Positions 1 to 6,625 of a DNA stretch of 6,625 bases are shown here, piece after piece. Positions within the stretch are counted from its first letter, which is position 1. Each line of letters starts with the position of its first letter. This DNA comes from Chlorobiota bacterium (GTDB lineage Bacteria > Bacteroidota > Ignavibacteria > Kapaibacteriales > NICIL-2). Position numbers and translations under genes: made by a program. The DNA lies in NCBI GenBank assembly GCA_003695605.1, contig RFIK01000084.1, positions 1 to 6,625 on the forward strand, read 5' to 3'. Under the pieces are notes generated by a model. The model ran no database searches, was not told the origin of the DNA, and worked only from the letters and a program-made list of their open reading frames with translations.

Positions 1-1677
1 CTCAGCTTTCACGAAGCGGCTGAGATTACCCGTGCGCAGACGTGCTTTACAACGCACACGCCAGTTCCCGCCGGAAATGAGATATTCTCGCTCGGGCTCC
101 TCCAGCGATATTTCTCGCGCTATATGCCGTTGCTTGGACTCGAATGGGAAGAGTTTCTCAAGCTCGGTCAGGCGAACAACGGCTCCAGTGATGAGGGTTT
201 TTCCATGACGATCCTGGGATTGCGAATGAGCAACCACCGCAACGGTGTCAGTGAGCTTCACGGCCGCGTTGCGCGTTCGATGTGGCAATCGCTCTGGCCG
301 CATGTCGCAAGTGATGAAGTTCCTATCCGAAGCATCACGAACGGCGTGTATCTTCCAACGTGGGTTTCGAGCGATTTTTCTGCACTCTACGATCGAGTGC
401 TCGGTTCAGGTTGGCGGCAGCGTCCGAGTGAGCCCACACAGTGGGAAGCGATTGCTACGATTCCGGATGCGGAACTCTGGGCAGTCCATGTCCGCCGACG
501 GCAACGCTTGCTCGAAGCAGTTCGGGAGCATATCCGGCAGCGGAGTGGCTACTACGATGAAGAGCATCGGCAGCGAGTAATTGCCGCACTCCATCCCAAC
601 TGCCTCATCATTGGTTTCGCACGACGCTTCGCTACCTACAAGCGCTCAGATTTGATCTTCCGAAATTGGGAGCGGCTTGCATCAATTCTTCGTAACCCGT
701 CGCGGCCGGTCATCATCCTGCTGGCAGGGAAAGCACATCCCCAAGATATCGCCAGTAAAGAAATGATGCAGCGCATCCTAACGGGGATTCGGAATGCTGG
801 GCTGGACCAGCACGTGATATTTCTGGAAGACTACGATCTCGGCATTGCACGTGCACTCGTCAAGGGAGCCGACGTCTGGCTCAATACACCGCGTCGCCCG
901 TACGAGGCTTCGGGTACAAGTGGAATGAAAGCTGCACTCAACGGTGTACTGCACTGCAGCGTCCTCGATGGCTGGTGGGTTGAAGCTGCTCGCAGCGACA
1001 ATGGCTTTACGATCGGTCACGGTGAGGCATTCGCCTCGGCTGACGAACAAGATGCACACGAAAGCGAAAGCCTCTACCAGCTTTTGGAAAACGACATCCT
1101 CCCAATGTTCTACGAACGGGATGCTGCGGGAGTCCCTCGCCGGTGGGTCAAGCGGATGAAGTCCGCCATTGCAACGCTTGCAGCACGCTATTCAACCCAT
1201 CGCATGCTCGATGAATATCGGATGGCGTTCTACGAACCAGCTGCTGCGCTCGGCGCTGTGCTGGCAGAGCAACAAGGACGCGCAGCACGGGACCTCTACC
1301 TCTGGAAACGCACACTTCCGGAGCGCTGGAAAACCATCCAGATCATCGGTGTTGAAATCCCAGACCGCGGTGTTATCCACGTCGGAGAACCAGTCCCTGT
1401 GCGGCTTGTGCTCGACTGCGGTGCAATGAATCCCGACGAGTTGCTTGCACAGGTGTACTACGGCCCACTGACGGCGCACGGTGAGTTCGTGCAGGCACAC
1501 GTTGCGAACCTTTCGCTGTCGCACGTCGAGGGCACACGTGCGACATTCGAAGGAACGTATACCACACCCGATAGTGGCCAGCACGGCGTTGCACTGCGTG
1601 TACTCCCACGCCATCCACATGTGCCGGATCCTGTGGACTTGCGACTGGTCGTGTGGGTGCACGGCGAGCAGCCGTAG
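1..1677 (+). CDS. glgP: Alpha-glucan phosphorylase (GT35), C-terminal 558 residues, 5' end outside window
   Basis: Cytoplasmic PLP enzyme that removes glucose units from the non-reducing ends of alpha-1,4-glucan (glycogen or maltodextrin) with phosphate, giving glucose-1-phosphate. The frame is open from base 1, so the ATG at 124 is internal; residues are numbered here from base 1. Visible family signatures are THTPVPAGNE (18-27, with the catalytic-region His19), ITNGVYLPTW (112-121), RRFATYKRSD (208-217, where Arg209 and Lys214 match the phosphate/PLP-contacting Arg and Lys of muscle phosphorylase), AGKAHPQD (242-249) and SGTSGMKAALNG, whose Lys310 (codon 928-930) is the expected PLP Schiff-base lysine. 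About 120 C-terminal residues after the catalytic part look like the beta-rich tail found in the long bacterial/archaeal type of this family, which runs near 850 residues; roughly 300 N-terminal residues are therefore missing. Tyr117 sits where I recall His in many relatives. It ends in TAG at 1675. The family call is secure; glycogen versus maltodextrin preference cannot be read here. Confidence 0.95.
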   Translation, partial: LSFHEAAEITRAQTCFTTHTPVPAGNEIFSLGLLQRYFSRYMPLLGLEWEEFLKLGQANNGSSDEGFSMTILGLRMSNHRNGVSELHGRVARSMWQSLWPHVASDEVPIRSITNGVYLPTWVSSDFSALYDRVLGSGWRQRPSEPTQWEAIATIPDAELWAVHVRRRQRLLEAVREHIRQRSGYYDEEHRQRVIAALHPNCLIIGFARRFATYKRSDLIFRNWERLASILRNPSRPVIILLAGKAHPQDIASKEMMQRILTGIRNAGLDQHVIFLEDYDLGIARALVKGADVWLNTPRRPYEASGTSGMKAALNGVLHCSVLDGWWVEAARSDNGFTIGHGEAFASADEQDAHESESLYQLLENDILPMFYERDAAGVPRRWVKRMKSAIATLAARYSTHRMLDEYRMAFYEPAAALGAVLAEQQGRAARDLYLWKRTLPERWKTIQIIGVEIPDRGVIHVGEPVPVRLVLDCGAMNPDELLAQVYYGPLTAHGEFVQAHVANLSLSHVEGTRATFEGTYTTPDSGQHGVALRVLPRHPHVPDPVDLRLVVWVHGEQP

Positions 1678-1679
1678 CC

Positions 1680-1688
1680 TGGTATATT
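1680..1688 (+). promoter_or_regulatory. Extended -10-like promoter element before nuoM
   Basis: The 52-bp gap after the phosphorylase stop contains TGGTATATT, which matches the extended -10 pattern TGnTATAAT at all but one position. No good -35 hexamer lies 16-18 bp upstream, which is tolerable for extended -10 promoters. Transcription would start near 1695 and leave a leader of about 35 nt before the nuoM ATG. If real, it uncouples nuoMN from the phosphorylase and rules out any nuoM start inside the phosphorylase gene. Such short matches arise by chance, so this is tentative. Confidence 0.3.
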
Positions 1689-1729
1689 GCGTTCTGTCTT
1701 TTGGTCAAACAATCGGTCTTGACGCACGA

Positions 1730-3328
1730 ATGGATCACGTGCTCTTGATGAGCGTTCTCTTTCTCCCCCTCGTGGGTGCGCTGGCATTGGTGGCGGTACC
1801 CCGGCAGCGAGTTACCATCCATCGGTGGGCAGCGCTGATGGTTGCGGTGGCGACGTTTCTCCTCTCGCTTCCGCTCTTCTGGCTTGTTGATCATGCGCGG
1901 AGTGATTTTCAACTGGTGGTGGCAGCACCGTGGATCGCATCGCTCGATGCTGGCTTTCGGATTGGGGTCGATGGAATGAGCTTACTTCTGGTGTTGCTTA
2001 CGACCTTTACTATGCCCATCGCGATCGGTGCCTCAATAGGCATCATCACCAAACGCGAAAAAGAATACTACGTGATGATGCTCCTGCTGGAGACAGCGAT
2101 GATCGGCGTGTTTGTTGCGCTGGACATGTTCCTTTTCTACGTGTTTTGGGAACTCATCTTGATCCCGATGTACTTCATCATCGGCATCTGGGGCGGGCAG
2201 GATCGCATCTATGCTGCGGTGAAGTTTTTCCTCTACACGATCGTTGGTTCCTTGCTTATGTTGATTGCGATCATCTGGTTGGGGACCTACGCGCAGTCAG
2301 CAACTGGGCAGTTTACAACGGACTTTATCAAGCTGCGTGAGCTTGCACCAAGCATCCCGATTGAGACACAGCGGTGGCTCTTTGCTGCGTTTGCACTGTC
2401 GTTTGCGATCAAGGTGCCAATCTTCCCGCTGCATACATGGCTGCCTGATGCCCACGTCCAAGCACCAACAGCAGGGTCGGTGATCCTTGCTGGCATTCTG
2501 CTCAAGATGGGAACGTATGGGCTACTTCGGTTCAATCTCGACTTTTTCCCTCAGTCTGCAATTGCATTTGCGCCCTTGCTCGGCACACTCGCAGTCATCG
2601 GCATCATCTATGGTGCACTGGTAGCGATGGTGCAGCCGGACATGAAAAAGCTCGTTGCGTATTCCTCCGTTAGTCACTTGGGGTTTGTTGTGCTCGGTAT
2701 TGCCTCGATGACCAACGAGGGCATCCAAGGGGCAATCCTACAAATGGTCAACCACGGACTTTCGACGGGAATGCTCTTCCTGTGTGTTGGCGTGCTCTAC
2801 GAACGGCGCCACACCCGCGAGATTGCTGAGTATGGGGGAATCGCGCGAGTGATGCCGCACTTTGCGGTACTTTTCGCATTGGCGATGCTGGCATCGGTAG
2901 GGTTGCCTGGTCTCAATGGCTTTGTCGGCGAATTCTTGACGTTGCTCGGTGGCTTTCGGTCGCCGTACCTCGGTAGCTGGGTATACAGTATCGTCAGTGC
3001 GACGGGGGTTATCTTTGCTGCGGTGTACCTGCTGTGGATGTTTCAGCGTGTCATGTACGGACCGCTGACAAATCCTGCCAACGAAGGTCTCCGAGATCTA
3101 ACCGTTCAAGAGCGATGGACGTTGGTTCCGATTGTCCTCCTGCTTGTGTGGATCGGTGTCTATCCTCGGCCATTTCTCCGTGCCAGTGCTGCGAGCACGA
3201 GTGCGATTGTCCAAAAAGTGCTCAACCACTCCGTCCCACAGAAGGTGACCGACGTCCACGTGCCTCCTCCAGTAATTCGGAGCATTGATCAAACCGTGAA
3301 AGTCACCACACTCACCGAACGCCCATGA
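1730..3328 (+). CDS. nuoM: NADH-quinone oxidoreductase subunit M (complex I antiporter-like subunit)
   Basis: Integral inner-membrane subunit of respiratory complex I; one of three Mrp-antiporter-like proton channels driven by NADH-to-quinone electron transfer. The product is 532 residues, within the family's usual 490-530. It is hydrophobic throughout, and the Proton_antipo_M domain spans roughly residues 125-415. Key charged residues are in place: Glu141 in FYVFWELILIP, Lys228 in FAIKVPIFPLHTW, His235, Lys259 in ILLKMGTYG, His316 in SSVSHLGF, His342 in MVNHGLS and Glu401 in FVGEFLTLL. These match E. coli NuoM E144, K234, H241, K265, H322, H348 and E407 by a nearly constant offset. The last membrane segment (about 463-482) is followed by a polar tail of about 35-40 residues. 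The frame is open back to 1481, but that would overlap the phosphorylase by about 200 bp and adds non-membrane sequence; ATG 1730 starts just before the first hydrophobic helix. ATG 1748 is an alternative. No Shine-Dalgarno is visible. It overlaps nuoN by 4 bp. Confidence 0.95.
   Translation: MDHVLLMSVLFLPLVGALALVAVPRQRVTIHRWAALMVAVATFLLSLPLFWLVDHARSDFQLVVAAPWIASLDAGFRIGVDGMSLLLVLLTTFTMPIAIGASIGIITKREKEYYVMMLLLETAMIGVFVALDMFLFYVFWELILIPMYFIIGIWGGQDRIYAAVKFFLYTIVGSLLMLIAIIWLGTYAQSATGQFTTDFIKLRELAPSIPIETQRWLFAAFALSFAIKVPIFPLHTWLPDAHVQAPTAGSVILAGILLKMGTYGLLRFNLDFFPQSAIAFAPLLGTLAVIGIIYGALVAMVQPDMKKLVAYSSVSHLGFVVLGIASMTNEGIQGAILQMVNHGLSTGMLFLCVGVLYERRHTREIAEYGGIARVMPHFAVLFALAMLASVGLPGLNGFVGEFLTLLGGFRSPYLGSWVYSIVSATGVIFAAVYLLWMFQRVMYGPLTNPANEGLRDLTVQERWTLVPIVLLLVWIGVYPRPFLRASAASTSAIVQKVLNHSVPQKVTDVHVPPPVIRSIDQTVKVTTLTERP
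3325..3328 (+). other. ATGA stop/start overlap coupling nuoM to nuoN
   Basis: The nuoN ATG (3325-3327) and the nuoM TGA (3326-3328) share the four bases ATGA. Terminating ribosomes can re-initiate here, which helps keep the two membrane subunits in equal amounts. The lack of a ribosome binding site just upstream makes coupling the more likely route to nuoN translation. Confidence 0.8.
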
Positions 3329-4752
3329 TGAACGAATGGCTCAGTGCATCACCGCTCCTTGTTGTTTCGCTGGCAGCGGTCGTCGCGTTGCTTGTGGATG
3401 CGCTCAATCCTCAAAGTGAACGGGCGACGTACCGTTTTTCGCTTGCGGTGCTTGCTGTGGCGCTCCTCGCAGCAGTCGCAACGATCCCGCTTCGCGGTTT
3501 TGCGTTTAGCGCCATGCTGCGTACAGGTGGTGCACCAGCGGTGCTCGATTGTCTCTTTGCAACTGGAGGAATTCTGACAATTCTCGCAGCGCGGCCATAC
3601 ATTGCAGCACGCAATTTCGAGCACGATGAGTTCTACACGCTCGTGCTCTACGCCACCAGTGGGATGATGCTCATCGCGCATGCGCAGCACCTGTTGATAC
3701 TGTTCATTGGCATCGAGGTGATGTCGCTGAGCTTCTACGTCCTGGCAGGATATTTCCGACAGACGGTCAGCTCAATCGAAGGTGCACTCAAGTACTTTCT
3801 CCTCGGCGCGTTCGCAACAGGGTTTTTCGTCTTCGGGATTGCGCTGGTATATAGCGCAACGGGGAGCCTTGATTTTGGTGGCATTGGCAACGCAATAACA
3901 AGTCAGTCGCTTGTGCTGCCGGGTTTGCTGCCGATCGGCATTGCGCTGATCATTGTGGGGCTCGGCTTCAAAGTGGCAGTATTCCCCTTTCACCAGTGGG
4001 CACCGGATGTGTATGACGGTGCACCGACGGTGGTAACAGGTTTTATGAGCACTGCTGGTAAAGCTGCAGCACTCGGCGCATTCATTCCACTGGTACTCGA
4101 CATAGTTCCGTTCAAAGAGCAAAGCATTCAGACAGTGCTCGCGCTCAGTGCTGCAGGCACAATTATCATCGGGAATGTAGCGGCTGTCGTTCAGCGTCGA
4201 ATCAAGCGCATGTTGGCGTACTCTTCAGTTGCCCATGCCGGGTACATGCTCATCGGTCTTGCGGCTGCAAATCACCGTGGGTTGAGTGCCGTCATTTTTT
4301 ATGCGGTCGCATACCTGTTCATGCAGATTGGCGCCTTTGTCGTGCTCGCCATGCTCGAGCGAGACGTGGAACGGAGTGTGGAGCTTGACGACTGCGCAGG
4401 CCTCGCCACGCAACACCCTACGCTTGCAGCTGCAATGGCGCTGTTTATGTTCTCACTGGCTGGTATCCCGCCGATGGCAGGCTTTTTCGGTAAGTACTAC
4501 CTCTTCACTGCTGCAATCGAAGCAGGCTATACGTGGCTGGCAATTATCGGTGTGCTGGGCTCGATGGTGTCGGTGTACTACTACATCGGCGTGGTCGTGT
4601 CCATGTACTTCAAAGAGGCTACAGCGACTCTTCCAACCGTTGATCCTGCGTCGGCCAAACGGCTACCAGTAATTGTGAGTGCTGCAGCGGTGATTGTGCT
4701 CGGCATTGTCCCTTCAATGTTGGAATCGCTTCTGTCGAGCTTCTGGAAATAA
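3325..4752 (+). CDS. nuoN: NADH-quinone oxidoreductase subunit N (complex I antiporter-like subunit)
   Basis: Integral membrane subunit of complex I, the antiporter-like channel nearest the quinone-binding arm, homologous to mitochondrial ND2. The product is 475 residues, normal for the family, and hydrophobic along its length. Visible signatures are Glu131 in FIGIEVMSLSFY, KYFLLGAFATGFF just after it, Lys216 in GFKVAVFPFHQWAPDVYDGA, Lys246 in STAGKAAALGAF, RMLAYSSVAHAGYMLIG (295-311) and Lys390 in GIPPMAGFFGKYYLF. The lysines correspond to the proton-channel lysines K217, K247 and K395 of E. coli NuoN. The double proline with FFGKYYLF separates NuoN from NuoM, which has GLPGLNGFVGEF at that place. 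The start ATG at 3325 overlaps the nuoM stop as ATGA, the usual sign of translational coupling; a second ATG follows at 3328. No Shine-Dalgarno is visible, which again fits re-initiation. It ends in TAA at 4750. Confidence 0.95.
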   Translation: MMNEWLSASPLLVVSLAAVVALLVDALNPQSERATYRFSLAVLAVALLAAVATIPLRGFAFSAMLRTGGAPAVLDCLFATGGILTILAARPYIAARNFEHDEFYTLVLYATSGMMLIAHAQHLLILFIGIEVMSLSFYVLAGYFRQTVSSIEGALKYFLLGAFATGFFVFGIALVYSATGSLDFGGIGNAITSQSLVLPGLLPIGIALIIVGLGFKVAVFPFHQWAPDVYDGAPTVVTGFMSTAGKAAALGAFIPLVLDIVPFKEQSIQTVLALSAAGTIIIGNVAAVVQRRIKRMLAYSSVAHAGYMLIGLAAANHRGLSAVIFYAVAYLFMQIGAFVVLAMLERDVERSVELDDCAGLATQHPTLAAAMALFMFSLAGIPPMAGFFGKYYLFTAAIEAGYTWLAIIGVLGSMVSVYYYIGVVVSMYFKEATATLPTVDPASAKRLPVIVSAAAVIVLGIVPSMLESLLSSFWK

Positions 4753-4767
4753 CCTTGGTTGAGTGCC

Positions 4768-6625
4768 GTGAAGGCTGCGCTGTTCTGGATGTGGTCGTTT
4801 TGCATGCTTGCCAGCACGGTGCATGCGCAGGAAGGGGTGGCGCTCTACATTGATGCACTGAATCGAAGTGCCGACACCCTCGACTTCGGGTATGTCCTGG
4901 CTGGTGATACAGTTTCACGCTCACTGTTCATTGAGAACTCGACTGATGAGGAGATTGTCATCCCGCAGGGCACGCGCCCATACCTGTGGATCGAAGCAAC
5001 CCCGCCGTTTCGCGACAACGATCCAGAGGAATTCCCCCTTGAAGCGCTCTTTCCATTTCGCATCAGCGCTGACCAAACGCGTACCTATCCGCTTCGTTAT
5101 GCTGCGACGTTGTTCGCGCAACTCCACCCCGAAGGCAAACACCAAGTTGCGCTCAACGTATCTGTTCGCCAGAGCCTCGATACTGCTGTGGTCCGGGCGA
5201 CACGTCGGTTCATACTGCGGGTGACAAAATCGTTCCGACCGCTCTGGAGCGATGCGGCAGTCTTGGACTTCGATTCAGTGTACGTTGATTCTCCGCTCGA
5301 TCGTGTGCGTACTGTTCAGGTTCGGAACGTTCACAAAAACGGGGTGCCGGTCCAAATTGTGCAGCAAGGCGATGCAGCCAGTCTCCAGGCATTTACGCTC
5401 GATGCAGATGCGAGCGATTTCTTCGCTGGCCAGCAGCTGAAAGAGTACGCTGTTCACTTTCGGCCGGTGACACCTACGCTGGCAATGCTCGACGTGTTGC
5501 TCATTCACCCTTCCCCACTTCGCAATGGCGCTCCAGATACAACCGCACTTCAATTCCGCGGTGTTGGGGTTTCGCAGCAACTTATTGTGCGACAAGTGCT
5601 CGGCCGACATACAACAGTCACGGGCGATACGATCGTTGCACGCAACCGCAAGATCGGCGTTGCTGATACCATCGCGATCGTGGTAGAGAATGTGGGTAAC
5701 ATTGCTATCGGTGCTGTCGAAACACGGCTCAATGGCGATGCACGCCAGATAATGTTGCTCAAAGGATTGCGCTCACTAAGTCGGCTTGCGCCGCGCAGGT
5801 TTGATACGATTGTGGTTGTGGTGCGTCCATCCCAAGCCGGGGTGTTGCGAGCGCAAATTGAAGTGGTCAGTGACCTCTTGCAGCGTGGAATTTGGGGAGT
5901 TCCACCAGAGGCGGCAACGATCCATTTCCTACTGATCGTTGAGAGCCAGCCGCCACGCCTGGTTGCGCTGACAACAGAGCAAGGAATAGATGCCGGGACG
6001 CTTCTGGCACTCGGTCCGTGCACCGAACGCTACGTTGATACGCTCCAGATTCGCAATCAATCATCCGAGTCGGTAACAATCACCGCAATTGATGCGCCGC
6101 CGCCGTTTCGAGTGACGCTTCAAACGCCGCTTGCTCTTGCAGCTGGTCAGACCTTGCAGGTGCCGATCGAAGTTGAGCCAACAGCGCCTGACACTATAAC
6201 CAGCATCCTCCGCATCGAGAGTACCGATACGGCATATTCACCGCTCGAAGTGCCAGTGCAGGTTCGTGTCATTGCACCACCAGTACCAACGATTCGCATT
6301 CCATCGGTCGAATACATCCCTGGGCAGATCGTCACAATCCCACTGTTGACGGATACGCAGCTCGAGGACTATTCGGCGCTATCAGCACTGCTAACGTTCG
6401 ACCCGACGATGGTGCAGTTGACGAGCGTCCAGCGTGCAGGTACTGCTGCCGAAGGGGCTGTCGCACAGCTCCAACCGCTCGGATATGGGCGGTACCGATT
6501 GCAGATCGTAGCATCACCGCGATTTGTTCGGCGTGATACCATCGCGATACTCCTTGGGCAGACCTACCTTGGAGAACTTCCCTCGTCGCAACTTCAAGTG
6601 GAGCAGGTGAAGGTAGGGAGCACGC
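4768..6625 (+). CDS. Exported protein with Ig-like (choice-of-anchor D/ASH-type) modules and a cohesin-like module, 3' end outside window
   Basis: The frame is open for 619 codons from a GTG start to the window edge. The N-terminus (MKAALFWMWSFCMLASTVHAQ) is a short signal peptide: Lys2, a hydrophobic core and probable signal peptidase I cleavage after Ala20 (V-H-A). The mature part is rich in Val, Thr and short beta-strand patterns. Putative modules begin near residue 37 (TLDFGYVLAGDTV, then LFIENSTDEEIVI), near 164 (VLDFDSVYVDSP, then VQVRNV), near 270 (ends in VVENVGNIAIG-type text and runs to about 395) and near 400 (IDAGTLLALGPC, then LQIRNQSSESVTI). The LDFG-n-LQIxN pattern is typical of choice-of-anchor D/ASH Ig-like domains. 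From about 508 the text resembles a cohesin-type sandwich (GQIVTIPLLTD, then ALLTFDPTMVQLTSV). No enzyme motif is seen. A surface or secreted role is inferred; a type IX C-terminal sorting signal would be expected beyond the window in Bacteroidota. It lies 15 bp after nuoN, so co-transcription is possible. TTG 4759 is an alternative start; GTG 4768 is preferred because Lys2 then precedes the hydrophobic core directly. Confidence 0.8.
   Translation, partial: MKAALFWMWSFCMLASTVHAQEGVALYIDALNRSADTLDFGYVLAGDTVSRSLFIENSTDEEIVIPQGTRPYLWIEATPPFRDNDPEEFPLEALFPFRISADQTRTYPLRYAATLFAQLHPEGKHQVALNVSVRQSLDTAVVRATRRFILRVTKSFRPLWSDAAVLDFDSVYVDSPLDRVRTVQVRNVHKNGVPVQIVQQGDAASLQAFTLDADASDFFAGQQLKEYAVHFRPVTPTLAMLDVLLIHPSPLRNGAPDTTALQFRGVGVSQQLIVRQVLGRHTTVTGDTIVARNRKIGVADTIAIVVENVGNIAIGAVETRLNGDARQIMLLKGLRSLSRLAPRRFDTIVVVVRPSQAGVLRAQIEVVSDLLQRGIWGVPPEAATIHFLLIVESQPPRLVALTTEQGIDAGTLLALGPCTERYVDTLQIRNQSSESVTITAIDAPPPFRVTLQTPLALAAGQTLQVPIEVEPTAPDTITSILRIESTDTAYSPLEVPVQVRVIAPPVPTIRIPSVEYIPGQIVTIPLLTDTQLEDYSALSALLTFDPTMVQLTSVQRAGTAAEGAVAQLQPLGYGRYRLQIVASPRFVRRDTIAILLGQTYLGELPSSQLQVEQVKVGST
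5664..5678 (+). repeat. 15-bp exact direct repeat, copy 1
   Basis: TGATACCATCGCGAT occurs here and again at 6534-6548, in the same reading frame of the same gene. Both copies encode D-T-I-A-I with identical codons, the first at the start of an Ig-like module strand. It probably reflects a recurring beta-strand motif of this protein rather than a mobile or regulatory repeat. Confidence 0.5.
6534..6548 (+). repeat. 15-bp exact direct repeat, copy 2
   Basis: Second copy of TGATACCATCGCGAT, encoding D-T-I-A-I in the cohesin-like module of the exported protein. The surrounding protein sequences (VVENVGN after copy 1, LLGQTYLG after copy 2) do not align further, so the identity is limited to this short motif. 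Confidence 0.5.

Noticed and set aside
1192..1662. 156-codon open frame on the minus strand in the glgP tail
   Set aside because: It is a shadow of glgP coding sequence; the translation is Cys/His/Arg-rich with no motif.
1704..1723. Inverted repeat GTCAA / TTGAC in the nuoM leader
   Set aside because: A 5-bp stem around a 10-nt loop is weak, has no U-tract and is easily explained by chance.
1481..1729. Upstream extension of nuoM from an ATG inside glgP (615-residue product)
   Set aside because: The added 83 residues are Cys/Arg/Ser-rich and not membrane-like, would overlap glgP by about 200 bp, and bear no resemblance to NuoM N-termini; ATG 1730 sits just before the first hydrophobic helix.
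1373..1912. 179-codon open frame on the minus strand across the glgP/nuoM junction
   Set aside because: It lies antisense to two confident genes, has the low-complexity Arg/His/Ser-rich composition of a shadow frame, and shows no recognisable motif.
4753..4767. Terminator or promoter between nuoN and the exported protein gene
   Set aside because: Only 15 bp are present, with no hairpin, U-tract or -10/-35 pair.
4801..4803. Cys12 in the exported protein signal peptide as a lipoprotein attachment site
   Set aside because: The preceding residues (W-S-F) do not fit a lipobox, while V-H-A before Gln21 is a good signal peptidase I site.
5550..6023. 157-codon open frame on the minus strand within the exported protein gene
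   Set aside because: The product is rich in Ser, Thr, Arg and Pro with no domain pattern, while the opposite strand is a continuous, well-structured coding frame.

Overview
The window is a dense stretch of bacterial chromosome with moderate G+C. Four protein genes all read on the + strand and there are almost no gaps. The best guess for the host is a member of the Bacteroidota/Chlorobiota (FCB) group, perhaps the Ignavibacteria/Kapabacteria side. This is inference from three things: a large secreted protein made of Ig-like modules with a cohesin-like module at the end, no visible Shine-Dalgarno sequence before any of the three visible gene starts, and the sequence style of the NADH dehydrogenase subunits. 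No ribosomal or other phylogenetic marker is present to settle it.

Layout. Positions 1-1677 hold the last 558 codons of an alpha-glucan (glycogen/maltodextrin) phosphorylase of family GT35, whose N-terminus lies outside the window. A 52-bp gap follows, with an extended -10-like element. Next come nuoM (1730-3328) and nuoN (3325-4752), two proton-pumping membrane subunits of respiratory complex I, joined by a 4-bp ATGA overlap. Fifteen bases after nuoN a GTG codon opens a long reading frame (4768-6625) that leaves the window still open. It encodes an exported protein with a signal peptide, several Ig-like/ASH-type beta-sandwich modules and a cohesin-like module.

How the genes fit together. 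NuoM and NuoN are antiporter-like channels of the complex I membrane arm and must be made in matched amounts, which the overlap favours. The phosphorylase releases glucose-1-phosphate from storage glucan and so feeds the catabolism that supplies NADH. That link is metabolic only, and a possible promoter between the two suggests separate transcription. The exported protein may be co-transcribed with nuoMN because of the short gap, but nothing in it suggests a respiratory role.

I see no tRNA, rRNA, CRISPR array, insertion sequence, phage gene or long repeat, and no convincing undescribed system. The points most worth a second look are the exported multi-domain protein and a nuoMN pair that has a phosphorylase gene where nuoL would normally be.
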